Shown here one piece after another: positions 35,001 through 42,712 of a DNA stretch of 64,000 nt; the stretch's first letter is position 1; the number at the start of each line of letters is the position of its first letter. A program made the position numbers and the translations under genes. A model generated the notes under the pieces. It was not told the DNA's origin. It was given only the letters and a program-made list of their open reading frames with translations, and did no database searches. The DNA is taken from assembly GCF_910596095.1 (NCBI RefSeq), contig NC_056540.1, positions 10,905,001 through 10,969,000 of the forward strand, written 5' to 3'. The stretch is from Thunnus maccoyii (Eukaryota > Chordata > Actinopteri > Scombriformes > Scombridae).

Positions 35001-37402
35001 AGAGCAGGAGGAGGCTTTGCAGTACGCTACACTGGCTGTTCAGATCGCCAGCAAAACAGGTACTGAGTAGAAGCACGACCTGTCATAGAGTCAGTGCCAT
35101 ATAACTGTAAGTTCACTTTTAAAGATGTAAAGCTAGCTATGGTGCTGCTGGTTCAGTTCTACCATTATTGTTTTTCCTCAGGAGTGAGTGTGAATGAGAG
35201 GACAGCCTACCACCGGCTAGCTACAGTCTACTACAGCCTGCAGCAGTACGAGATGGCAGAAAACTACTACCTCAAGTCCCTGTCTCTCTGTCCGCCTGTC
35301 CTGCAACACCCCAGAGAGGCTCACTACTACACACAGCTCTACTGCAGACTGGGAAATATCACTCTACACAAGCTCAAGGTACAGGAGCAGTTTCAGCATT
35401 GCATGAGCAGACATATTATTTAGTATAGTATGAGTATGTACAGTACATTACTCAAACTGCTGCTGAAATTTACATACTAAAGGAACAATCTGTAATCCAA
35501 ATCTAAACAAATGCAGACACCAAAATTCAGAACATTCAGTTTTAAACCACAAGCACTCCAAAAGACATCAACTAAATCTTACTTATCCAAGTTATTGATG
35601 TTTTTCAGTTACTCTGTATGTGAAGAAAAATGATTCAAGTTCATTCCTGTGGTCAAGAATATTAAAGATTATTGAATATGTATTTACATTAACCCTTTAA
35701 CATCCACCCTTTTTATAGAACTTTCACCTATTTGGCATACTGAAATGGAAAAGCTTATAACAGAAGAACTGTAAGGCCATGATGCATGTATTAGGCTTCA
35801 TTTGACAAATGACATCTTCTAGTTTCTGGAAATGTGCTTGTTTAGCATGTGGATAAAACACAAACAAAACTACATCAGTTCAAATAAGGCTCAAAAAAGT
35901 GTTTTTGGTTCTCGTCTATGATGAGTCATATTTGAATAACAATAATTAGGACATGCTTTATGCCACAACTATGCAGAACACCATGTACCTTCTACATCTT
36001 TTCAACCTGTATAAAATTCCAGACCTCTAGGCCTAACCTTATGGGAGGTAGCTAGTTTTTAGTTTGTGATGTCACTGGTGTCCCCGAACCTCTCCAATCG
36101 TCTACCATTGGCCAAATTGTGCCAATTGCTTTTACTCATTACCGCGTGATGCTACCGCTTACAACTGGCTTAAGCGGGTCACCGGCAACTTGGTGGATGT
36201 TAAAAAGTTAAACACCTTTAACAAATCATTTAATCTCATCTTTAATTTCTAAAATCTTATTGGGTTTTTGTTCAAAATAAAAAACAAACAATAAGTAAAT
36301 AACTTCTCACATTGAAGACATTCTATTTTTTTTAAATGTACTTGTTTCATGAATTTTCCTGTCAAAAACAGATAGAAATAAATTAAAATAGGACAATGTT
36401 TGCACCAAAAGAAAATATATTTTTTAAATCCTATAAAATCTTTCTTCTGACCTCTGTTTGGTGCAATCTCTCCAGGATGCTTTTGATGCAGTGGGCTACT
36501 TCCATTTGGCTCTGGCAGCTGCCTTGGAGGACCAAGCTAACCCCGAGGCTCTGTATGTGGTGTACATGAAGCTGGCCGAGATCCATGGTAACCACATGCC
36601 CGATGCTCAGCTGTGCCAAGTTTACAGAGACAGAGCCCAGAGTCTGAAGAGAGTTCTGGCTGGAGAGGAAAACATGGTTGATGCAGACACAGAGTCTGGC
36701 CAAAAGAAGGAAAATGTTTCTGATGCTGATATGGAACATACAGAAAATTCAGCTGAGAGAAACGGCATCTTCACTTCTGCACCTGGAAATGAAAACTGTG
36801 ACGATGACTCATTTCCAAGGACTTGTATGACCCAGGTAGACGCAGGGCATGAACGTACAGACACTATTATTGAAGATGGCAACAAGAAAGAAGATCACAG
36901 CATTCATCATCCTGATACGGACAGTCCTTTTGTGGATGCCTTGTCTGAGACAGAAACCATCGCCAGTCAGTCGTACAGTGACAGTATTTTCACAGAGTCC
37001 TTCGACACAGCAAAGGAGCAGATCACAGACTCCAGCAGCTCCACTGACACTTTACAAACTTACCAGAGACAAACAGATGGGAACGATATGATCAAAGGCC
37101 ACTCAGACTTTAACACTGACCACAATGTGTCCGGGCAAATGTCTGCTAATGACACAGGTGACATCAGTAAGCAAACGGATTCACAAAACACTGGTTCTGA
37201 CATTCAGGATGAGGAAAACGCTCCCACTAAAGACACTGATGTAGATGCAGATCTTCAGCAGAAAGATGGCAACCTTGAGAACAATCAGTCAGATACTGAC
37301 CAAACAGAGACTGTTAGCATAAACACTGAGAAAGCTGGAGGCGTGGACAACATGGCTGACACACATAGTGAACACGTGGACTTAGATGATGCCTACACAT
37401 AG
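22996..37402 (+). CDS. sh3tc2: sh3tc2, SH3 domain and tetratricopeptide repeats 2, complete (22 coding exons)
   Basis: SH3TC2 is a membrane-associated Rab11 effector of recycling endosomes, needed by Schwann cells for myelination; human mutations cause Charcot-Marie-Tooth disease 4C. I assembled 22 exons by eye: 22996-23020, 23741-23839, 25066-25197, 25841-25968, 26168-26273, 26463-26606, 27652-27850, 28033-28106, 29362-29557, 29804-29940, 30149-30199, 30382-30686, 31566-31760, 32100-32960, 33046-33266, 33373-33539, 33865-34042, 34145-34295, 34592-34714, 34909-35059, 35182-35378, 36476-37402. All junctions are GT-AG with matching phases; the sum is 4767 nt, 1588 residues plus stop. Domain order: MGNTLS myristoylation-type start, conserved pre-SH3 region (about 86-211), SH3-1 (about 212-277), SH3-2 (about 303-367), linker, TPR region (about 530-1335), acidic tail. 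Human SH3TC2 is about 1290 residues; most of the difference is the tail. Synteny favours sh3tc2 over sh3tc1. Confidence 0.93.
23741..23839 (+). CDS. sh3tc2: sh3tc2 coding exon 2
   Basis: Symmetric phase 1-1 exon between CTTTTCACAG and GTAGAG. It encodes [20 protein letters not shown] and onward, a poorly conserved N-terminal stretch. The open frame and fitting phases on both sides support it. Confidence 0.7.
24148..24916. mobile_element. possible hAT-like element remnant in sh3tc2 intron 2
   Basis: The left end CAGTTATTCCCAACC and the inverse of the right end CAGTGTTTCCTAA resemble the CAGTGTTTCCCAACC terminus of common fish hAT elements. The right end also forms the palindrome CAGTGTTT-agg-AAACACTG. 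No 8-bp target duplication is clear and there is no transposase. Confidence 0.4.
25066..25197 (+). CDS. sh3tc2: sh3tc2 coding exon 3
   Basis: Symmetric phase 1-1 exon after TTCTTTCAG, donor GTACAT. It encodes an acidic segment ([17 protein letters not shown]) and ends KFSS. Conservation is low; support comes from the splice sites and the frame. Confidence 0.72.
25841..25968 (+). CDS. sh3tc2: sh3tc2 coding exon 4
   Basis: Phase 1 to 0. It encodes [17 protein letters not shown] and ends QLFK, matching the conserved family segment that runs into DLSARL. The donor is GTGAGT. Confidence 0.88.
26168..26273 (+). CDS. sh3tc2: sh3tc2 coding exon 5
   Basis: Phase 0 to 1. It encodes [16 protein letters not shown] and then [14 protein letters not shown], one of the strongest family signatures (human: DLSARLVS..., [14 protein letters not shown]). 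Confidence 0.95.
26463..26606 (+). CDS. sh3tc2: sh3tc2 coding exon 6
   Basis: Phase 1-1. It begins [18 protein letters not shown] and ends YLGLLLQE, matching the conserved YLGLLIQEG that precedes the first SH3 domain. Confidence 0.95.
27652..27850 (+). CDS. sh3tc2: sh3tc2 coding exon 7 (first SH3 domain)
   Basis: Phase 1 to 2. The SH3-like segment includes [15 protein letters not shown], then [20 protein letters not shown], then PLPYPFYQ. The last codon is split and completed by the G of exon 8 (QWFLRKYPG). Confidence 0.94.
28033..28106 (+). CDS. sh3tc2: sh3tc2 coding exon 8 (inter-SH3 linker)
   Basis: 74-nt exon, phase 2 to 1, encoding [18 protein letters not shown]. WFLxxYPG is conserved in the family. 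The donor is GTAGAG. Confidence 0.9.
28470..28880. repeat. interspersed repeat fragment in sh3tc2 intron 8
   Basis: It contains 'gcagctgaagagccagatat' and 'caggagttggtggagagcaa', motifs I recognise from a common percomorph repeat, plus a local inverted repeat around 'catcaaatggcagtttgatg'. The edges are approximate. Confidence 0.45.
29362..29557 (+). CDS. sh3tc2: sh3tc2 coding exon 9 (second SH3 domain)
   Basis: Phase 1 to 2. It encodes an SH3 domain with the ALYDY-like [21 protein letters not shown], the [14 protein letters not shown] segment ending in the conserved GFV, and ends at TIPL. The donor GTAAGA fixes phase 2. Confidence 0.95.
29804..29940 (+). CDS. sh3tc2: sh3tc2 coding exon 10
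   Basis: Phase 2 to 1. It encodes [17 protein letters not shown] and ends [10 protein letters not shown], matching human FLSDEERCSL and ITSVYRL. The acceptor TTTCCCCCGCACAG is the only nearby AG compatible with the phase-2 end of exon 9, although the frame is open further upstream. Confidence 0.9.
30149..30199 (+). CDS. sh3tc2: sh3tc2 coding exon 11 (51 nt)
   Basis: Symmetric phase 1-1 micro-exon encoding [17 protein letters not shown]. The acceptor is TGTTTCCAG and the donor GTAATG. It could be skipped without breaking the frame. Confidence 0.82.
30382..30686 (+). CDS. sh3tc2: sh3tc2 coding exon 12 (Ser/His/Pro linker and acidic segment)
   Basis: Phase 1 to 0. The first half is rich in Ser, His, Pro and Arg. 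The second half is acidic ([18 protein letters not shown] and [12 protein letters not shown]) and ends DHFQ. This is the less conserved region between the SH3 and TPR parts. The donor is GTCAGT. Confidence 0.9.
31566..31760 (+). CDS. sh3tc2: sh3tc2 coding exon 13 (start of TPR region)
   Basis: 195-nt phase 0-0 exon. It encodes [18 protein letters not shown] and then [20 protein letters not shown], ending SQ. This matches human LYDFSFSFL and [22 protein letters not shown]. Confidence 0.95.
32100..32960 (+). CDS. sh3tc2: sh3tc2 coding exon 14 (large TPR exon, 287 codons)
   Basis: 861-nt phase 0-0 exon and the largest internal exon. It begins [12 protein letters not shown] (human [12 protein letters not shown]) and includes [18 protein letters not shown] and [10 protein letters not shown], ending with the TPR helices around [21 protein letters not shown] single large mid-TPR exon is also the pattern of the human gene. 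Confidence 0.97.
33046..33266 (+). CDS. sh3tc2: sh3tc2 coding exon 15 (TPR)
   Basis: Phase 0 to 2. It encodes [20 protein letters not shown] (human [20 protein letters not shown]) and [14 protein letters not shown], typical TPR helix pairs. Confidence 0.95.
33373..33539 (+). CDS. sh3tc2: sh3tc2 coding exon 16 (TPR)
   Basis: Phase 2 to 1. It encodes [20 protein letters not shown], then YLWLGR and [16 protein letters not shown]. Human has CYEMALLFGLRHRHLK at the same place. Confidence 0.94.
33865..34042 (+). CDS. sh3tc2: sh3tc2 coding exon 17 (TPR)
   Basis: Phase 1 to 2. It encodes [20 protein letters not shown] and then [14 protein letters not shown], matching human [20 protein letters not shown] and LESLGQLYRNLNTAR. 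Confidence 0.95.
34145..34295 (+). CDS. sh3tc2: sh3tc2 coding exon 18 (TPR)
   Basis: Phase 2 to 0. It encodes [20 protein letters not shown] and [18 protein letters not shown]. LGxxxxxxExWLxxGRxxYLxQEDEL is conserved. Confidence 0.95.
34592..34714 (+). CDS. sh3tc2: sh3tc2 coding exon 19 (TPR)
   Basis: 123-nt phase 0-0 exon encoding [20 protein letters not shown] and [14 protein letters not shown], ending FYR. Human has LYEEAGDVFFNGTRHR and ends EYYR. The donor is GTAAGT. Confidence 0.94.
34909..35059 (+). CDS. sh3tc2: sh3tc2 coding exon 20 (TPR)
   Basis: Phase 0 to 1. It encodes [40 protein letters not shown] and [10 protein letters not shown], matching human [20 protein letters not shown] and EKALEFATLAARLS. 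Confidence 0.95.
35182..35378 (+). CDS. sh3tc2: sh3tc2 coding exon 21 (TPR)
   Basis: Phase 1 to 0. It encodes [20 protein letters not shown] and [20 protein letters not shown], nearly identical to human [20 protein letters not shown]. The frame ends KLK before GTACAG. Confidence 0.97.
35693..36207. mobile_element. TTAA-flanked non-autonomous piggyBac-like element in sh3tc2 intron 21
   Basis: TTAA at 35689-35692 and at 36208-36211 flank a 515-bp segment. Its ends, CCCTTTAACATCCACC and (inverse) CTTTTTAACATCCACC, match at 14 of 16 positions. TTAA target sites and C-rich termini are typical of the piggyBac superfamily. No transposase frame is present. Confidence 0.65.
36476..37402 (+). CDS. sh3tc2: sh3tc2 coding exon 22 (last TPR helices plus acidic C-terminal tail, stop)
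   Basis: Begins [18 protein letters not shown] (human DAHDATEYFLLALAAAVL), continues through [19 protein letters not shown] and [15 protein letters not shown], then enters a tail of about 245 residues dominated by Asp, Glu, Ser, Thr, Asn, Gln, Lys and Gly up to TAG at 37400-37402. The tail has many D-T-D/T-D-T runs and no predicted membrane segment. Human SH3TC2 ends roughly 60 residues into this exon without such a tail. The continuous open frame and lack of another nearby stop make the tail genuinely coding here. Confidence 0.94.
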   Translation, partial: DAFDAVGYFHLALAAALEDQANPEALYVVYMKLAEIHGNHMPDAQLCQVYRDRAQSLKRVLAGEENMVDADTESGQKKENVSDADMEHTENSAERNGIFTSAPGNENCDDDSFPRTCMTQVDAGHERTDTIIEDGNKKEDHSIHHPDTDSPFVDALSETETIASQSYSDSIFTESFDTAKEQITDSSSSTDTLQTYQRQTDGNDMIKGHSDFNTDHNVSGQMSANDTGDISKQTDSQNTGSDIQDEENAPTKDTDVDADLQQKDGNLENNQSDTDQTETVSINTEKAGGVDNMADTHSEHVDLDDAYT

Positions 37403-37670
37403 TCTCCCAGTTGCACTATAGGTTCTTCATTGACATTTCCTTTGTCTGGTCACATTTCTCTTGGCCGGCAAACTGAATGCAACGTTCCAGCCATATGGCA
37501 CTTATTGTAGGAAAGATGATGTCAATACTGTAAAGTTTTCAGAGATTTAGTAAGTTTAAAGCATGTGCCTTTTGTATGATGCATTCTGTGGTTATTACAA
37601 TGCATTGTGCTTGTAATATATGTTTTATAAATGTGTTTTTTTCTGTATCTCTGGAAGATATGTCTGGAAA

Positions 37671-37829
37671 CATAAAGAATGATATTTTGTTTGCTGATTG
37701 TTTACTCTGTGCTATTGTCCTTTCAGATGTAGGAATATAGGGGTTATACAATGGCCCTACAGGTGCAACAGTAGTGGACAACAGACAGGAACAAAACAGA
37801 ACACACAAAAAAAATACAATGACAATAAA
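37671..37829 (+). terminator. sh3tc2: candidate sh3tc2 polyadenylation signals
   Basis: CATAAA at 37671-37676 is followed by a T/GT-rich stretch, and a canonical AATAAA lies at 37824-37829. They would give 3' UTRs of about 0.3 and 0.45 kb. Which is used cannot be told from sequence. Confidence 0.45.
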
Positions 37830-40223
37830 ACAAACATTTCAGGAAACACAATAGCATTTACAGTATGAAAACACATGACAGAATAAGGCTGATGTTATTC
37901 AGTAATTTCCTATTATCAACAAATCCCATAGTAAGAGTAAAACCTACAATGCCTCAGTCCATCTCAAGTAAACAATACATAAACAGAAGTAAATAATGAA
38001 TTTGTTGGGGATTATTGTTAGCTGCAGATTATGTATGTGTGTACAATATGTGGTACTGATTCAAACAAACAGTCCCCACATTCAGAGTAATGAAGGAACA
38101 TGTCACCCAGTGCAATGGAGTGACTGACAGGTGTGTTTTTCAGTGAAAGTCTACAGAGACAATACTTATTAAGATCAATTCATTGTTGGTTTTGGTCTTT
38201 TTCATGGTGTTTTTTTTGGCAATATAAGATACATATTCCCAGCTTTATTCTTTAACAAAAGAGAAAACACAGAGACATTTGAGTAACTGGAAATGCCGTT
38301 ACTGTGAGATAATTAGAGAAAGAAGGAAGTAGGGTCAACTGGAACAGTTCATAGTGCTACAGGTACTGTATACGGCTGCTGCAGGCATTGTTTCAAAATT
38401 CTGAATGAATTTAAATTCACTGTATATAGGGAAATGTTACATAAAAGCCTCTGAGAATAAGGATGTCACCACTGACATACAGTAACCACAGAGGAAAGAG
38501 TGTGATGAGGATTCACGAGGAGAAAACAATTGTCCAGCAACTCATCACTACTGTGGGAAGAAATTCAGGCCTCCTCAAAAAATTTTCAACTCAGTGGTTT
38601 CCCACATATGTCACAAAAATGCCATACATTTCTTCCTACAGTACATGCTAAGCACACATTTCCCACCTTTTGTTCAGCCATGCCATGACAGAGGATGGGC
38701 TGATGTCTTTTTTCTCCCAGAGGTCCAGTGTTTTCTGAAATAATGTTGTTCTTTCTGATTTGTTCATGTGGTATGTCCATTGTTTTTGTCACACTTGACA
38801 CCTCTGAGCCACCACAGAGAAAAGAAGCAGCGCCTTAATTCTGACAATAATGCCATGTCTCAAAAGAACCACTAGAGAGCGCCATCATGTCGGTTTGTGC
38901 TTTGCTGTAAAAGCCAGCATGATGGTGTTGATCCTTAGTATAACCAAAGGAGGGCAGACAAAGACAATCTCTAGCTCTGGCCTGTGTCACATCAGCTGCT
39001 GCAGCCGTTTAGAACAGGTGAGAGACAGAGGAGTAAAGAGAAAAAGATTTCCATCATCCTGCCTGGCAGCAATCCAGAGTGAGCATAATGGAAAGTGTCC
39101 TCTTTGTCATATTTTGGGCTTGGGTCCACCTAAAGTCCAGTAATGACATTATACATGTACAGTATCACACTGAAGCAAGAAACAACTGTGAAGAACAACA
39201 TTTTCCTGACAATATGAGTTTAAAATACAGACAATACAGACAAAAATATCCAGTTATTTGGTCAGTACATGTGATTCTGCCTAAATTTAACCACATTTAT
39301 GGAGAGAAAAGCATGCCTAATACTTGTATTATTGCTTGAAAAACAGAAATAAGACATTAACTAGCCTGCATTTTATGAAACTGGCAGAATGTAAAAGAGC
39401 GGGCAGGAAAGAGAAAAGCGGTTAAGGATTACATTGTTGTAACACAACGAGCCAAAGGAAGGAATGTTTGCATACATGATCTGCATGCTGAACAGTGTTG
39501 CCGGGCTTCTTCCTTCCCCCACAGGCACGAGTTTAGCACAAGTTCAAAACAAGTCCAATTGTGCCAAAACAAGCACTGAATTGTTCTTCCTTTTTAAGTA
39601 CTCCCAGGCTTATTTCAAATGATCTTTACAGTTTACAGGTTTACACTCAGCACTCTCTTGAATACTCATGCGGAACCACAGAAGCTCATTAATATCAACA
39701 GCAGAAAAACAAAAGGTTGAATTTTCTAACGTGGCCCAAAAATTCCATCACTAAACAATATGTGAAACCCTAAGTGCATAAAATGTAGAACTACCTAATT
39801 TCTTTAGTATAGGACACAGTGAAGGTTAAAAAACAACAAAATAAACTAGATACTGGTTTATAACTGGTCGTCTGAACACAAGGTAGTTTAATCAAGATGT
39901 TGTCTTCTGGCTCATTACACCATGTGACTTCATGAATAGTCTCTTTTACGTAACACAATTTCTTATGACTTCCTTCTTAAACAAGGGGATTGTCATTGAC
40001 CTTTTCTGCTAGATGGCATTTTAAGATTGAGAAATAACAGTTTCAAAATACCACATTACCTGGAAACCCACGAAGCTGATAAACTGAGGTGGACTTACAG
40101 TATAATAAGAGCACAGAACTGTTTAAACTGTACTGTGTATGTATGCTAGTCAATACAACCCTCAACTGTCCTCTAAAGTTAACATCCAAAATTGTATGAA
40201 ATGTCCAGTTGCATCGGAAAGTA

Positions 40224-40373
40224 TGGAAGAGGGTTAGGGCCAAAACCTAAATATATTTAGATTCTGGGATTAAAGTCAGAATTCTGAGATTAATTCTGAC
40301 TTTATTCTCAGAATTTTGACTTTAAACTCAGAATTCAAATAAATTTTTCATATGTGGCCCTAATCCTCTTCCG
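40224..40373. mobile_element. 150-bp fold-back MITE flanked by TA
   Basis: The ends TGGAAGAGGGTTAGGGCCA and (inverse) CGGAAGAGGATTAGGGCCA match at 17 of 19. A TA dinucleotide flanks each side (40222-40223 and 40374-40375), as for Tc1/mariner-like insertions. The interior is itself nearly complementary, with alternating 'gaattctgag' and 'ctcagaattt' motifs, so the whole element could fold into one hairpin. Confidence 0.7.
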
Positions 40374-41606
40374 TAAGAAAGTAAATACTAAAGCTGAGAA
40401 ACTATTATAAGCCTATATATTCATCTGTGTCTAAGTTTTGCATATTCACCTGTAAGGTATGAGGACTAATGGCTGCAAAACAACCAAATTATATAAAAGA
40501 TAGCAAGGAAAAAGAGATAAATATATATAAAATATAAAATAATATAACATACAACATTTTAATAGATAACATAAATAATGGATGTTAGCTAACAAACAGA
40601 CTAATAGTGGATTTCGGAGGTCCATGAAAACAGTGCAGCATACATACACAGAAATGCATAAAACAATGCATACAACGACAATAGAAGGTAAGAAAAATAT
40701 ATTCAAATCATGGTTCTCAGACATACATCATGAGTCTTGTACCAATTTATCACTTTCAGGGGAAGTAACCTTTTAAAGACCCCCCCATACAAGTCTTAAG
40801 ATAGATAAAAATACCCTGCAGTGAAAAATAATTTTTGTCTGATATATTCAGTTACCGAGTTCAAAAGTTTAACGGCCGGACACAAAATGTCTCCTACATT
40901 TTTGAGTTGGAGGGGGACTTTTATTTTCATGACTTTAATGTGTTTGCAAAACGTACCAGAAAAGATGTGTCAGACAGCACTCAAGCCAACTGAGCCTTCA
41001 GGACGACCAAGAAGTTGCCCTTTTAGGAAACGTAGGCCCTGCTTCCTTTAGAGTCACAGTCACACCACCGCACATGGTCAAAACTTCCCCAGGGTGTTAA
41101 GTGATCAGTAAAATAGCGGAGTGCAAAGTCTGTTAAAATAAAATAGGAGGGGCATAGAACGTACTTTGATGCACTTACTTCCTAAGACTTTGAGGATAAT
41201 TACACAGTTGGAAAAAACTCTTGTCACACCAGAAAAGAGAAACTTTAGGTTTACTTTTGTACTCTGTACATATTGGATATTTAATTTAAACTGAACACTA
41301 TCATGCTGACATCTTCCAAAGACAGATGATTTTAAGATGATTTTGATGTCAATCTCCTTGTCAGATACCAAAAATGATGACCTATAGTGCTTCAAAATCT
41401 TTCACCGCATCTCTGCAGTGCCTTAATGGAATTATAGAGTCACATGGTAACACACTGGTGTTCTAGTTAATGTTAACTGCAAGAGCCCATTTAGTGTTCT
41501 TAACAAAAAACATTGAGTCTTAGTGGAAACATGGGAACATAGCTGATTCGTCACGGTCCAATTTCAGCAGCAAGTTTTAAGAAACATGCATGCTTTGCTG
41601 TACATA

Positions 41607-41608
<2 letters not shown>

Positions 41609-41642
<34 letters not shown>
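41609..41642. repeat. (CA)n microsatellite
   Basis: About 17 uninterrupted AC units. Confidence 0.97.
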
Positions 41643-41644
<2 letters not shown>

Positions 41645-41761
41645 ATCTTCACTTTTCTACCTTGCCCTGTCCTTGTCCACCTCACCTCTCTTCCCAGGGG
41701 ATAATAACTCTGGCTACATTATCCTTCACTGTCCTAACAGATAAATGAGTTTATCACCTCG

Positions 41762-41788
41762 ACACACACACACACACACACACACACT
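41762..41788. repeat. (CA)n microsatellite
   Basis: About 13 AC units, 120 bp from the previous tract. Confidence 0.97.
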
Positions 41789-42490
41789 TAGCATCATTTC
41801 TCAGTTTGTTCCAACGAAGAATGCATGCTCTCTATAATATTGAGGAAAAGTTACTGTCTAAGGTTGACTGCTCCAGTTAAGATGATCTTGCGGCAAACTG
41901 AAACATTATCCATGTTGTCAGTGCCCTCCTGTAACCTCATTAAGGTCAAAACGAATAACTATAGCAGCTCGTGATGAAAGTTTGGCCAGCAGGATTAACT
42001 CTGGTTTCATTTGTTGTCTATAAAGGTTTTCATTAGAACAGGTTCATGGTGACAGTAGCTGTCTCTTCTCACTGGTTGTGACCTAAATGTGAAGTTGTAA
42101 ATGTCTGGGAAGGTACAGTAAAACTGTCTTGGCAACATATAACAGGTCTTTCAAGTTCTTTGCACTTGAACTGGCTGGAACATAGTTTTCTTTGCACTTC
42201 AAGGACAACATAAATTTTGCCGTGTTCATACTCTTTAACCTTTGCCTTTCATGTGCAATTTTTTTATTAATGCATGCACATTGAAACAGATTTTCCCTAC
42301 ACGGATTAGGTCACTACACTGAACTCTAGCTGTTTTTTCTATCAAAACAAAGCTAAATACATCTTGGGATATTGTCACTTTTTACTGTGTTGCTCTTTTG
42401 TCATGGCAACCATTGATAACAAATGAGGTCCTTTGTGTGCATTTGTCTGATAAAACAGCAGCAGATACTGACATAAGTCTGATGAAATGC

Positions 42491-42539
42491 ACCCCCCCCT
42501 CCCCCCCCACCACGTACACACACACACACACACACACAA
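42491..42539. repeat. C-rich run followed by (CA)n
   Basis: Two C-runs (42491-42508) are followed after a short gap by about 12 CA units. The C-runs are a likely spot for assembly or sequencing error. Confidence 0.9.
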
Positions 42540-42674
42540 GTATTTACTATTGGCCTGAGTGGTGTTTTAAATACAGCACATAGCTTCCATTTCACATGGT
42601 GTGCTCCTCTGTTAAGTCGGGGTTTACTGTTGGATACTTCTTTGCCACCGGACATTAACCATGAGCCTGTAAGA

Positions 42675-42704
<30 letters not shown>
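42675..42704. repeat. (CA)n microsatellite
   Basis: About 15 CA units. Confidence 0.95.

Positions 42705-42712
<8 letters not shown>

Noticed and set aside
36849..37091. 80-codon ORF overlapping the sh3tc2 tail
   Set aside because: It is an alternative-frame shadow of the acidic-tail coding sequence.
22996..37402. Identity as sh3tc1 instead of sh3tc2
   Set aside because: The conserved blocks match the human SH3TC2 sequence as I recall it, and the gene sits between adrb2 and ablim3, the SH3TC2 neighbourhood.
41609..42704. Regularly spaced repeats as a CRISPR-like array
   Set aside because: These are independent CA microsatellites of varying length in a vertebrate genome, without constant spacers.
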